A stretch of DNA of 64,000 bases. It comes from an uncultured Chitinophagaceae bacterium (lineage in GTDB: Bacteria > Bacteroidota > Bacteroidia > Chitinophagales > Chitinophagaceae). This document shows, in pieces, positions 26,581 through 34,356 of this stretch. How positions within the stretch are numbered: the first letter of the stretch is position 1; each line of letters begins with the position of its first letter. The stretch is taken from positions 434,001 through 498,000 of the forward strand of contig CALMED010000002.1 of assembly GCA_937862815.1 (NCBI GenBank), read 5' to 3'. Below the pieces are notes generated by a model. It was not told where the DNA came from. It saw only the letters and a program-made list of their open reading frames with translations, and made no database searches. The translations under genes were made by a program, and so were the position numbers.

Positions 26581-27275
26581 GTTGTTTGTTGAAATCCGGT
26601 TTTTTGTAATACAGCCACAAAGTCTTTTCCTTCGGGAAAGGCCTGGATGCTGTCGTTCAGGTACTGGTAGGCCTTCCGGTTCTTGCTGAGGGCGCCGGCC
26701 AGTCCGGGCGCCACCAGCCGCATGTACAGATTGTAGGCCTGTTGCACGCCCGGCAGTTTGGGTTTGGAGAATTCCAGTACCACGAGCCGGCCACCCGGTT
26801 TCAGCACCCGGTGAATTTCGCGGAGTCCTTTTTCGAGGTTCTCGAAATTGCGGACGCCAAAGGCCACCGTTACTGCATCAAACGTGGCGTCGGGAAAATT
26901 TATTGTTTCACTGTCGCCGTTTTGCAGTTCAATCATGTTGCCAAGGGCTTTATCCGCGACCTTCATCCGTCCGCCTGCCAGCATCTGCTCGCTGATGTCA
27001 ATGCCTGTGATTTTTTCCGGGTGCAGCAGCCGGGCTGCCATAATGGCCACATCGGCTGTGCCGGTGGCCACATCCAGGATCCGTTTGGGTTGGAGGGGTT
27101 GCAGTAGCTGCAGGGCTTTTTTGCGCCAGCGCACATCAATGCCGGCGGAAAGAAAGCGGTTCATGAAATCGTAGCGGGGGGCAATGCTGTCGAACATGTC
27201 GGCCACCTGTTGCTTTTTCGTCTTTTCCGAGCCGGTATCGGGTACCACCTGGTCGTGTAAGTAAGAATCGCTCAT
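26529..27275 (-). CDS. ubiE: Demethylmenaquinone methyltransferase
   Basis: Methylates demethylmenaquinone with S-adenosylmethionine in the last step of menaquinone synthesis (also called menG). The 248-residue protein shows VADMFDSIAPRYDFMNRFLS, the SAM-binding ILDVATGTADVA, ITGIDISEQML, and VAFGVRNFENLEKGL. ATG 27275 is chosen because it begins the conserved N-terminus; a longer open frame upstream runs across the promoter of the divergent engB gene. A TACCTTTG element at 27283-27290 lies only 8 bases before the ATG, so the message may be leaderless. The gene overlaps porT by 52 bases. Confidence 0.92.
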   Translation of the reverse strand: MSDSYLHDQVVPDTGSEKTKKQQVADMFDSIAPRYDFMNRFLSAGIDVRWRKKALQLLQPLQPKRILDVATGTADVAIMAARLLHPEKITGIDISEQMLAGGRMKVADKALGNMIELQNGDSETINFPDATFDAVTVAFGVRNFENLEKGLREIHRVLKPGGRLVVLEFSKPKLPGVQQAYNLYMRLVAPGLAGALSKNRKAYQYLNDSIQAFPEGKDFVAVLQKTGFQQTTCKALTFGICSIYTGDK

Positions 27276-27282
27276 GGAGGGG

Positions 27283-27290
27283 CAAAGGTA
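27283..27290 (-). promoter_or_regulatory. -7 promoter element of ubiE
   Basis: Read on the minus strand this is TACCTTTG, a perfect TAnnTTTG. With ATG at 27275, transcription would start within a few bases of the start codon. Confidence 0.6.
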
Positions 27291-27375
27291 GGAAGAAGGG
27301 GCATCCGGCGCTGTTTGTGTGGAGGGTTTGAGGTGAATGAGCCCACCCGGGCTTTCATTGCCGTATCTTGCAGCG

Positions 27376-28017
27376 GTGAACATCAAATCTGCCACATACC
27401 TGGTCAGCAGCCCCTCGGTAGAGGTTTGTCCCCGTGCCGACCGGCCGGAATATGCCTTCATCGGCCGCAGCAACGTGGGCAAATCGTCGCTCATCAATAT
27501 GATTTGCAACAACCAGAAACTGGCCAAGACCAGTGCCTCACCGGGCAAGACGCAACTGATCAATCATTTTAATGTGGCAAGTGAGCCGGATAAAGGCCCG
27601 GGGAAAGAGCAGCATTGGTACCTGGTAGACCTCCCGGGGTACGGCTATGCCAAGGTGGCACAAGGGAAGCGGAAGCAGTGGATCAAGATGATTGAGCACT
27701 ACATCCGGAAAAGAGACAACCTGGTGAACCTCTTTGTATTGATTGATTCGCGGCACAACCCCCAGGCCATTGACCTCGAATTTATCAACCAACTGGGCGA
27801 ATGGCAGATACCCTTTTCCATTGTCTTTACCAAGGCCGATAAAAGCACCCAAAAAGAAGTGGCCGCTGCTGTACGGGATTTTTTGCAGGCGCTGGGCGAA
27901 CACTGGGCGGAACTGCCTCCGCATTTCGTTACATCGGCGGTCAAGTACCGCGGCCGGAAGGAAATGCTTTCTTTTATCGAAAGCTGCAATAAGGACATGA
28001 AAGACCGGTGGCGGTAA
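27376..28017 (+). CDS. engB: Ribosome-biogenesis GTPase EngB/YsxC
   Basis: A GTPase needed for assembly of the large ribosomal subunit. G1 motif GRSNVGKSS, G3 DLPGYGYAKV, G4 TKAD and G5 TSAVKYRG are all present. I prefer GTG 27376, which gives the family-like N-terminus (M/V)NIKSATYLVSS, 213 residues; an ATG at 27337 would add 13 residues with no family match. A TATCTTG element at 27364-27370 lies directly upstream of the GTG, as in a near-leaderless message. The gene is divergent from ubiE. Confidence 0.9.
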   Translation: MNIKSATYLVSSPSVEVCPRADRPEYAFIGRSNVGKSSLINMICNNQKLAKTSASPGKTQLINHFNVASEPDKGPGKEQHWYLVDLPGYGYAKVAQGKRKQWIKMIEHYIRKRDNLVNLFVLIDSRHNPQAIDLEFINQLGEWQIPFSIVFTKADKSTQKEVAAAVRDFLQALGEHWAELPPHFVTSAVKYRGRKEMLSFIESCNKDMKDRWR

Positions 28018-28107
28018 TGGAGAAGGGCAACTGATTTCTTTTCAACACCGGTGTACTCCGGCACTCCCTGGTGCAGCGTTGATTTAATGCTGCCGATATG
28101 CAGAAAG

Positions 28108-28129
28108 AAAAAAGGGGCAAACGCCCCTT
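28108..28129 (-). terminator. Terminator of the response-regulator gene
   Basis: On the minus strand AAGGGGC-GTTT-GCCCCTT forms a 7-bp stem followed by a T-rich run. It lies downstream of the response-regulator gene that ends at 28253, and may also serve engB weakly from the other side. The 28200-28250 stretch between them is a low-complexity AAATCTAAAATC-type repeat. Confidence 0.7.
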
Positions 28130-28199
28130 CAGAAGTTATTTCAAACATGCGTGCTTTCATAGCTGGATCTTTCTTCCGGCCAAATTAGACCGCACAATC

Positions 28200-28250
28200 C
28201 CAAATCTCAAATCCGAAATCTAAAATCTAAAATCTAAAATCCGCAATCCT
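28200..28250. repeat. AATC-type low-complexity repeat
   Basis: A run of short units (TAAAATC, AAATCC and variants) between the response-regulator gene and its terminator. The same type of repeat occurs at 55858-55975 next to tig. Confidence 0.6.
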
Positions 28251-28252
28251 CT

Positions 28253-28951
28253 TTATTCCTGCACCACCAGCCGGAAGCCGTTACCATGGATGTTCACAAT
28301 TTCCACTTTTTCGTCTTCCTTGAGGTATTTACGCAGTTTGGCGATGTAAACGTCCATGCTTCGGCCGTTGAAATACGTATCACTGCCCCAGATGCGTTTG
28401 AGGGCGGTTTCCCGCGGCAGCAGGTCGTTCTTAAATTCGCAGAGCATGCGGAGGAGTTCGTTTTCCTTCGGGCTGAGGGTTTGGGTTTTGCCGCTCCACG
28501 ACAGTTCCCGCAGCCGGGGGTTGAAGTGGTAGATGCCCATATCGAATTCTTTATTTTCGGTTTCCTGCCGGGTTTCTTCGTTGCGCTTAAGGATGGCTTT
28601 GATTTTCATCAGCAGCACTTCACTGTCGAATGGCTTGGTGATGTAATCATCGGCGCCCAGTTTGTAACCCGTGAGGATGTCGTCTTTCATGGTTTTGGCG
28701 CTGAGGAAAAACAGGGGAATGTCGGGGTCGATATCGCGGATTTCCTCGGCCAGCGTAAACCCATCTACGTGAGGCATCATTACATCCAGTAAACAGATGT
28801 CGAATTTTTCCCGCTGAAAGGCGGCGAGGCCCAGGCGGCCATCGCGTTCCAGGATCACGTCAAAGTCGTTCAGCTCGAGGTAGTTTTTCAGCACATTGCC
28901 GAAATTGCTATCGTCTTCCACCAGCAATATTTTAGATTTTGTTTCTTCCAT
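28253..28951 (-). CDS. OmpR-family response regulator
   Basis: A 232-residue two-component regulator. The receiver domain begins ILLVEDD (residues 8-14), with the phospho-accepting Asp56 in LLDVMMP and the switch Lys in ITKPFD. The C-terminal winged-helix DNA-binding domain includes LSPKENELLRML, MDVYIAKLRKYL and IHGNGFRLV. It resembles the RprY-type regulators of Bacteroidota. ATG 28951 (MEETKSKILL) is chosen over an upstream ATG. No sensor kinase gene is adjacent, so it is an orphan in this window. Confidence 0.9.
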   Translation of the reverse strand: MEETKSKILLVEDDSNFGNVLKNYLELNDFDVILERDGRLGLAAFQREKFDICLLDVMMPHVDGFTLAEEIRDIDPDIPLFFLSAKTMKDDILTGYKLGADDYITKPFDSEVLLMKIKAILKRNEETRQETENKEFDMGIYHFNPRLRELSWSGKTQTLSPKENELLRMLCEFKNDLLPRETALKRIWGSDTYFNGRSMDVYIAKLRKYLKEDEKVEIVNIHGNGFRLVVQE

Positions 28952-29240
28952 GGTACTTTGTTTTCGTGACAAATAAAGGTAAATGATTTGGGGTTAAGAC
29001 GTTGCCGGCACCGAATTTTTTGTTAAAGAAAGGGTAAGCTTTGAGGCGTAAGGTTTAAGGTGTAAAGCAAGTGGTGAAAGGGGTAAGGACTGGGGCGGAG
29101 GCTATGAGGTGGAAGGTAGCCGGCCGCCGGGTCATGTTATAACGGATGCATGAAGGAATGCCGGCCCCGTACTCCTTAAGCTTAACTGCATCACTTAAAG
29201 TTCGCAGCGGGGCGACATAGCCAGAAGGGACCATGTCGTT
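28952..29240. other. Gene-free stretch
   Basis: About 290 bases hold no supported gene. The part near 29035-29110 is a purine-rich degenerate sequence (AAGGTTTAAGG, AAGGGGTAAGG). A promoter for the response-regulator gene is expected just before 28951, but no clear TAnnTTTG is seen. Confidence 0.5.
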
Positions 29241-29477
29241 TTATTCCGTACGCATCAATTTTTTGTAGGCTTCCACGTCTACATACTCCAGCAGGTCGCC
29301 GGGTTGACAATCGAGCACCCGGCAAATATCTTCCAGGGTGCTGAAGCGGATGGCCCTGGCTTTGCCCGTTTTAAGAATGCTGAGGTTGGCGATGGTGATG
29401 CCCAACCGCTGGCTGAGTTCGGTTAAACTCATTTTGCGGCGGGCGAGCATGACGTCCAGGTTGACTACAATGGGCAT
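29241..29477 (-). CDS. Xre/YozG-type helix-turn-helix regulator
   Basis: A 78-residue DNA-binding protein: NLDVMLARRKMSLTELSQRL, then the recognition helix GITIANLSILKTGKARAIRF, and DICRVLDCQPGDLLEY. This is the small Cro/C1-type regulator seen next to DUF2975 membrane proteins, the Bacillus YozG type. ATG 29477 (MPIVVNL) is two bases after the stop of the DUF2975 gene, so the two are coupled. It probably controls the membrane-protein cluster at 29480-32097; the signal it answers is unknown. Confidence 0.88.
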   Translation of the reverse strand: MPIVVNLDVMLARRKMSLTELSQRLGITIANLSILKTGKARAIRFSTLEDICRVLDCQPGDLLEYVDVEAYKKLMRTE

Positions 29478-29479
29478 GG

Positions 29480-30121
29480 TCAGATGGTGAGGTTTTGATC
29501 TTCCTGTAATTCCCGGGTGTACTGCAGCACGGAGGCAATGCCCCACAGAATCAATCCCATCCCCAGCCAGCTGAAGTCGTTCGCCAGTTCAAGGCGGTGG
29601 CTGTAACCGGGAACGGCAAATACCTGGCGCAGGTAAAGCCCATGCAGCAGTTCCCAGCAAAGCATACTCAGGCCGGTCAGGAAAAACAGGCGGCCCAGTA
29701 ACATCAGTTCGCCGATGGCCCGGTCCTGCAGCCACGCATTGTTTTCAAAGCGGTGCATCAACGCCAGCGACGTGCGCAGCAGGCGAATCACCAGGTAGAT
29801 GATGGCAAATGCCCCGAGGGTGAGCAGCCAGTCAATTACACGCAGTGAAACAGGCAAAGCAGGGGCATCTCGTTTTTCGCGGATGATAACGTTTTGCACA
29901 CCCATAACCGCGAGGCGGGTATCCTCGTACCAGATAGTGTCACGTGTTGGCGTTACCGGCAGTATGTGACGCATGCCAAAGCCGTTCTCCCGGGCGTTGT
30001 ACCCGTTGCTGAAGCCGGAAATGATATCGTTCAGCATAAAAAAGATCGCCGTCAGCGCACTGATCCACAGGTACAGCCGCAGGGCCAGTGCTATTCGCTT
30101 GATGCGGAGGGAGGTTTTCAT
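29480..30121 (-). CDS. DUF2975 membrane protein A
   Basis: A 213-residue integral membrane protein with four hydrophobic segments (about residues 10-32, 92-115, 138-160 and 178-198) and an extracytoplasmic loop between the first two. It ends LQEDQNLTI, matching the LQEExxLTV signature of DUF2975. ATG 30121 (MKTSLRIKR) is preferred; an upstream ATG at 30172 adds a basic leader. It is directly upstream of and coupled to the Xre gene. Proteins of this family are thought to act with their Xre partners, but their signal is unknown. Confidence 0.82.
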   Translation of the reverse strand: MKTSLRIKRIALALRLYLWISALTAIFFMLNDIISGFSNGYNARENGFGMRHILPVTPTRDTIWYEDTRLAVMGVQNVIIREKRDAPALPVSLRVIDWLLTLGAFAIIYLVIRLLRTSLALMHRFENNAWLQDRAIGELMLLGRLFFLTGLSMLCWELLHGLYLRQVFAVPGYSHRLELANDFSWLGMGLILWGIASVLQYTRELQEDQNLTI

Positions 30122-30292
30122 GCCGGGGCTTTTTACTGGTTTCTTTTTTTCATTCTGTAATGTATGACGCAATGCGCATCCTGCATTTTTTTTCCGGTCA
30201 TTGGGTTTGGTAAAGGGTTACAGTCTTTTCAGCAAACCCGAATGTTTTGTTACGGGGTTTATGCTGCCGGTGTCCATATCCGTATAGCCACC

Positions 30293-31510
30293 TCATATCG
30301 TTAGTTGCTGTTCTTCCTGCAGCTGCATCCCTTTGCGGAAAGCATAGGCGAAGGCAAAGGCCAGAATCGCTCCTGCCATTAGCCCGTTGTTCATTGACAG
30401 CATTTGATACAGTGCTGGAAGTTTCAATCCTGCTGGAATGGCATCCCGGAGGAGGAAACGGGCTGCCAGGGCGGGTATTTGCGGAAGCAGCACCATCGCA
30501 ACAAGTGCCGCGCCGACCCGTTGTAGGGTTGTCAGGTTTACAGCATCAAACACCTTCCTGCTTGCCAGGCGCACCATCAGCAGCAGCGGCAGGTAGATAA
30601 TGCCATAAATCCAGAGGAATCCGGTCAGGAAAAGGGATACGTAAAACAGCGCTTTCAACAGCCGGTACCGGTATTCGCTGATGGGCAGCAGGAGTTTCTT
30701 TTCAGCTGGCAGGAAAATGAAGCCGGCGGGTTGCGTGCGGGCGTGGAAGTAGTGCCGGTTTCCAATGGAGCTGTCTGGCTGCAGTGACCGCTGGTAAACT
30801 GTGGCGCCGATTTGTTTGTAGTGTTCATCGTAGACTTCGTCTTTTTCAATGTTTCCCAGTACAATGTGCCAGCTGTATGTGTTCTCTGCTTGTGGAAGAT
30901 GTGTAAACAGGGGATTTTTCAGCGAGTCGTTGGTGCGTGGATCGTGGGGCCTTACCGCCGCATCAGCGGCGGTGTCGGGGTACAGGATTTCCTGTGAATC
31001 GGGGTGTGACACTACTGTTTTCAGTTGCGGCCGTGATGAGACCGGGTTGGCCCGGCGGGCGATGCCCAGGTAGTCGCCGGCAAAGGTCTGCATTTCCTGC
31101 GCGGGCCGCACAACACGTTGTTTCAGCCACTCCATACTGTCAAGTGCCTGTTTGTAGCGGGTGTACGACACCGTGGAAGGATCATAGGGCAGGTGGTAGG
31201 GATCGTGGAACCAGGTGCTGTCGCGCCATACAATGAAATGAACGGCTGTGTCTTTTTTTTCGAAAGTAACCGGGCAGTTACACGCTGCTGCCAGCCGTTT
31301 TGTTTCGGAATAGAACCGGTCGTAGCCGGGTCCGTCTTCGTCTGCTGGCATGATTATGGATGCGCCGCCAGGTGTTGAAAAGCCGGTTATAAACTGGTAA
31401 CAAAGGAACAGCGGATAGATGGCCAGCAGCGTTGCCACCAGCCAGGTGCGCCAATTGATGTGCTTTGGGTTTGTACCGTTGGTTTGGGAGGGAGATATTT
31501 GTTTTTTCAT
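30293..31510 (-). CDS. Enlarged DUF2975-like membrane protein B
   Basis: A 405-residue paralogue of its two neighbours. One membrane segment (about 25-43) is followed by an extracytoplasmic domain of roughly 230 residues, then three membrane segments after residue 280, and the tail LQEEQQLTI. Usual DUF2975 proteins are about half this length, so the large outside domain is an insertion. That domain contains a Cys pair (ACNCPVTF) and a stretch that mentions no known fold to me. Its start overlaps the stop of gene C by 4 bases (ATGA at 31507-31510). A 171-base gap without a gene separates it from DUF2975 protein A. Confidence 0.75.
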   Translation of the reverse strand: MKKQISPSQTNGTNPKHINWRTWLVATLLAIYPLFLCYQFITGFSTPGGASIIMPADEDGPGYDRFYSETKRLAAACNCPVTFEKKDTAVHFIVWRDSTWFHDPYHLPYDPSTVSYTRYKQALDSMEWLKQRVVRPAQEMQTFAGDYLGIARRANPVSSRPQLKTVVSHPDSQEILYPDTAADAAVRPHDPRTNDSLKNPLFTHLPQAENTYSWHIVLGNIEKDEVYDEHYKQIGATVYQRSLQPDSSIGNRHYFHARTQPAGFIFLPAEKKLLLPISEYRYRLLKALFYVSLFLTGFLWIYGIIYLPLLLMVRLASRKVFDAVNLTTLQRVGAALVAMVLLPQIPALAARFLLRDAIPAGLKLPALYQMLSMNNGLMAGAILAFAFAYAFRKGMQLQEEQQLTI

Positions 31511-32097
31511 ACCGTTAGATCATTTTCTTCCTGGAGTTTATGAGAATAATTCAGCAGCGCGGCAAATACGAAGAGCATCAGTCCAATAATGAATACTGTA
31601 CGGGGACTTTCCGCCAGCCGGAAAAGCGGCAGGTATTCCTTTTGGGTCATTTCTTCCACGACCTTCCACCTCCATGCACGCAGACCGATATCGGCTACGG
31701 CATAGCCCATCACGATCCAGCCACCGATCTTCAGATGCTGTACGAGGGCAACGGAAAAGCGTTTGCCGTTTTTGATGCGGTGGAAAAAGCGCAGCATCGC
31801 GATGCTGAACAGCAGCGACGCCAGTGCACCCGCCAGGTCACGACCGGTGGGTGTCCAGGAAAGTTCGGTGAGCAGCAGTTGTTCCGGCAGGGAAGCATTT
31901 GCTTTATGCAATACGCCGGCCGTTTGGCGTTCCTCTATCAAAACCGCTTCTGCTGTGCCAACGGCGGATACTTTCTCCCTGCTGATGACCGGAATGGATA
32001 AACCGGTATTCACAATCAGAAAGATGGTTATCAGGCTCCCCAGGAGCTGGCCCCAGAACAGGTATTGAAGGTACCAGAGGAAAGGCTTGCGGATCAT
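31507..32097 (-). CDS. DUF2975 membrane protein C
   Basis: A 196-residue membrane protein with four hydrophobic segments and the tail LQEENDLTV, the DUF2975 signature. ATG 32097 (MIRKPFLWYLQ) begins the first hydrophobic region; upstream open frame crosses the promoter palindrome and is not used. It is the first gene of the minus-strand cluster and is coupled to protein B by ATGA. A perfect 8-3-8 palindrome lies 31 bases upstream of the start. Confidence 0.8.
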   Translation of the reverse strand: MIRKPFLWYLQYLFWGQLLGSLITIFLIVNTGLSIPVISREKVSAVGTAEAVLIEERQTAGVLHKANASLPEQLLLTELSWTPTGRDLAGALASLLFSIAMLRFFHRIKNGKRFSVALVQHLKIGGWIVMGYAVADIGLRAWRWKVVEEMTQKEYLPLFRLAESPRTVFIIGLMLFVFAALLNYSHKLQEENDLTV

Positions 32098-32128
32098 GAA
32101 AAAGAATGTTTCTGCAAAAATGGAAAAA

Positions 32129-32147
32129 TTTATTGTAAAACAATAAA
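32129..32147. promoter_or_regulatory. Perfect 8-3-8 palindrome, candidate operator
   Basis: TTTATTGT-AAA-ACAATAAA is a perfect inverted repeat upstream of the DUF2975 cluster. On the minus strand a CATTTTTG element follows about 20 bases downstream, so the palindrome would cover the -33 region. The Xre regulator of the cluster is the natural candidate to bind it. AT-rich palindromes arise easily by chance, so confidence is limited. Confidence 0.45.
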
Positions 32148-32324
32148 AATTTTCTGAAAAAATCAAAATATGAAGAATTGGCTGTCACGAATGCACGAAC
32201 GGTAGGTGTTGCAACGCATGCATTAATGGGATGCATGGCATTTGTGAATCCGGGCTACAAAAATTCGCGTCAACATACATTCGTACCATATTCATCGGTT
32301 TATTAACGGGATTGCATCAGCCTT

Positions 32325-32332
32325 TAATTTTG
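32325..32332 (+). promoter_or_regulatory. -7 element of the GroES-like gene
   Basis: TAATTTTG matches TAnnTTTG and lies 15 bases before ATG 32348, which places the start of transcription about 10 bases before the codon. This is the main reason for choosing ATG 32348 over an upstream codon. Confidence 0.6.
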
Positions 32333-32347
32333 ACCCAAATCGTTTCC

Positions 32348-32719
32348 ATGCGTATCACGTCCGATAACCGTTTCAAGAAGCTCATCGTAATTGGCGACCG
32401 CCTGCTGATCCAGCCCTCCCGACCGGATGAACAAACCGCCAGCGGATTGTACCTGCCTCCCGGCGTACAGGAAAAAGAAAAAGTGCAGCAGGGAACGGTC
32501 ATTAAAACCGGCCCGGGCTATGCCATCCCCCTCCCTGTGGAAAGTGAACCCTGGAAAGGAGAGGAGGAACAGGTGAAGTATATACCCCTGCAGGCACGGG
32601 AGGGCGATCTCGCCATCTTCCTTCTGAGCGGCGCCACCGAAGTGATCTACGAAGGTGAAAAATATTTCATCGTACCCCAGAGCGCCATCCTCATGCTGGA
32701 ACGGGAAGAGGAACTCTGA
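32348..32719 (+). CDS. GroES-like (Cpn10) protein, divergent
   Basis: A 123-residue protein with the chaperonin-10 fold: LIVIGDRLLIQPSRPDEQTASGLYLPPGVQEKEKVQQGTV corresponds to the GroES start, mobile loop and first strands, and EVIYEGEKYFIVPQSAIL to the end. It is longer than GroES (about 95 residues), with extra residues around WKGEEEQVKYIP, and no groEL lies next to it. Bacteroidota often carry such a stand-alone GroES-like gene in addition to groESL; whether it caps GroEL is not known. ATG 32348 follows a promoter element at 32325. Confidence 0.82.
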   Translation: MRITSDNRFKKLIVIGDRLLIQPSRPDEQTASGLYLPPGVQEKEKVQQGTVIKTGPGYAIPLPVESEPWKGEEEQVKYIPLQAREGDLAIFLLSGATEVIYEGEKYFIVPQSAILMLEREEEL

Positions 32720-32790
32720 AGTGTTCCACCCGTTGCCGGCGCGGATCGCATCCGCTGATTCCGTATCTTGTTTCTCAAAACAAAAGCACC

Positions 32791-34356
32791 ATGGCGAAAC
32801 AGGATTCTTTTCTCACTGCAGTACAACAGGGTTATACCTTTAAAGGAGGGTCTTTCCCGCTGGGCGTTGGCATGCTCGACGGGCATGCCGTACCCGGCGC
32901 ATTGGTGCAACTGCCGCTCAAAACCATGAACCGCCACGGCCTTATTGCCGGTGCAACCGGTACCGGCAAGACCAAAACCCTGCAGGTGCTGGCCGAAGGA
33001 TTGAGCGACGCCAGCATTCCGGTAGTGTTGATGGACATCAAGGGCGACCTCAGTGGCATTGCCGCCGCCGGCAGCACCAACGCCCGAATCGAAGAGCGGA
33101 TGCAACTCATCGGTACGGCCTTTCGGCCGGCGGCGTTCCCGGTGGAGCTGATGACGCTGAGCGACAGCCAGCCGGGCGTTCGGTTGCGGGCCACCGTGAG
33201 TGAATTCGGTCCCATACTGCTGTCCAAAATACTCGGACTCAACGATACCCAGCAGGGCATCGTGGCCATGATTTTCAAATTTTGCGACGACAACAAAATG
33301 CCCTTGCTGGATCTTAAGGATTTCATCAAAGTAATCCAGTATATCAGCAACGAGGGCAAGGCGGAGCTCGAAAAGGATTATGGCAAGATAGCCACCACCA
33401 GCACCGGTACCATTCTGCGCAAGGTGATAGAACTGCAACAGCAGGGCGCCGATGCGTTTTTCGGCGAACCCAGCTTTGAAGTGGACGACCTCCTCCGGAT
33501 AGCAGACGACGGTCGCGGTATGATCAGCATCCTGCGTGTGATGGAGCTGCAAAACCGGCCCAAGCTCTTTTCCACCTTCATGCTCAGCCTGCTGGCCGAA
33601 CTCTACGCCACCCTGCCCGAAGAGGGCGACCTCGACCAACCCAAACTCTGCCTTTTTATTGACGAAGCCCACCTGGTGTTCCAGGAAGCGAACGAGGCCC
33701 TGCTGCAGCAGATCGAAACGGTGATCAAGCTTATCCGTTCCAAAGGGGTGGGTATCTTCTTTTGTACCCAGAACCCGCAGGATGTACCCGCCAGCGTACT
33801 GTCACAGCTGGGCCTTAAAGTGCAACACGCCCTGCGGGCTTTTACTGCGGCCGATCGCAAGGTGATTAAAACCGCTGCGGAAAACTATCCCCTCACCGAG
33901 TATTACAAAACGAATGAACTGCTTACCCAGCTGGGCATAGGCGAGGCATTGGTTACGCTGCTCAGCGAAAAAGGCATCCCCACTCCCCTGGTACATACGC
34001 TGCTGCTACCCCCCCGCAGCCGCATGGATATTCTCAGCGATGGGGAAGTGCTCGATCGGGTACAGCGCAGCCGGCTGGTGAAAAAATATGCCACCACACT
34101 TGACAGCGAAAGCGCACATGAAATTATCACAGCTAAACTGGAGGAAGCCGCCCGCCGCACAGAAGAGGCGAAAACCACAACAGAAAATGCCCGGCAACCT
34201 GCCCGGCCGGCCAAAACGGAAAAAGGCTTCTTTGATAACCCCACCGTTAAACAGGTTGGCCGAACCGCTGCCACTATCATCACCCGCAGTCTGCTCGGCG
34301 CCCTGGGCCTGGGAGGCAGAACCACCACCAGGCGCAGGAAATCGGGATTCTTTTAA
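32791..34356 (+). CDS. HerA-like ATPase (DUF853)
   Basis: A 521-residue P-loop ATPase. Walker A GATGTGKTKTL lies near residues 53-63, Walker B LCLFIDEAH near 288-296, and FFCTQNPQDVP follows as the sensor region. This matches the DUF853/HerA-like helicase family, which forms hexamers that pump or remodel DNA. The C-terminal 80 residues are basic and rich in Arg and Thr, ending RRRKSGFF, and look like a nucleic-acid-binding tail. The message starts close upstream (TATCTTG at 32764-32770). Its stop overlaps the recQ stop by 4 bases on the opposite strand. Confidence 0.88.
   Translation: MAKQDSFLTAVQQGYTFKGGSFPLGVGMLDGHAVPGALVQLPLKTMNRHGLIAGATGTGKTKTLQVLAEGLSDASIPVVLMDIKGDLSGIAAAGSTNARIEERMQLIGTAFRPAAFPVELMTLSDSQPGVRLRATVSEFGPILLSKILGLNDTQQGIVAMIFKFCDDNKMPLLDLKDFIKVIQYISNEGKAELEKDYGKIATTSTGTILRKVIELQQQGADAFFGEPSFEVDDLLRIADDGRGMISILRVMELQNRPKLFSTFMLSLLAELYATLPEEGDLDQPKLCLFIDEAHLVFQEANEALLQQIETVIKLIRSKGVGIFFCTQNPQDVPASVLSQLGLKVQHALRAFTAADRKVIKTAAENYPLTEYYKTNELLTQLGIGEALVTLLSEKGIPTPLVHTLLLPPRSRMDILSDGEVLDRVQRSRLVKKYATTLDSESAHEIITAKLEEAARRTEEAKTTTENARQPARPAKTEKGFFDNPTVKQVGRTAATIITRSLLGALGLGGRTTTRRRKSGFF

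Noticed and set aside
26529..27563. Longer ubiE frame starting at 27563
   Set aside because: The extra 96 codons run across the engB promoter and 5' end on the other strand; the family N-terminus begins at 27275.
32647..33672. Open frame of 341 codons on the minus strand
   Set aside because: Antisense to the HerA-like gene, which has clear Walker motifs.
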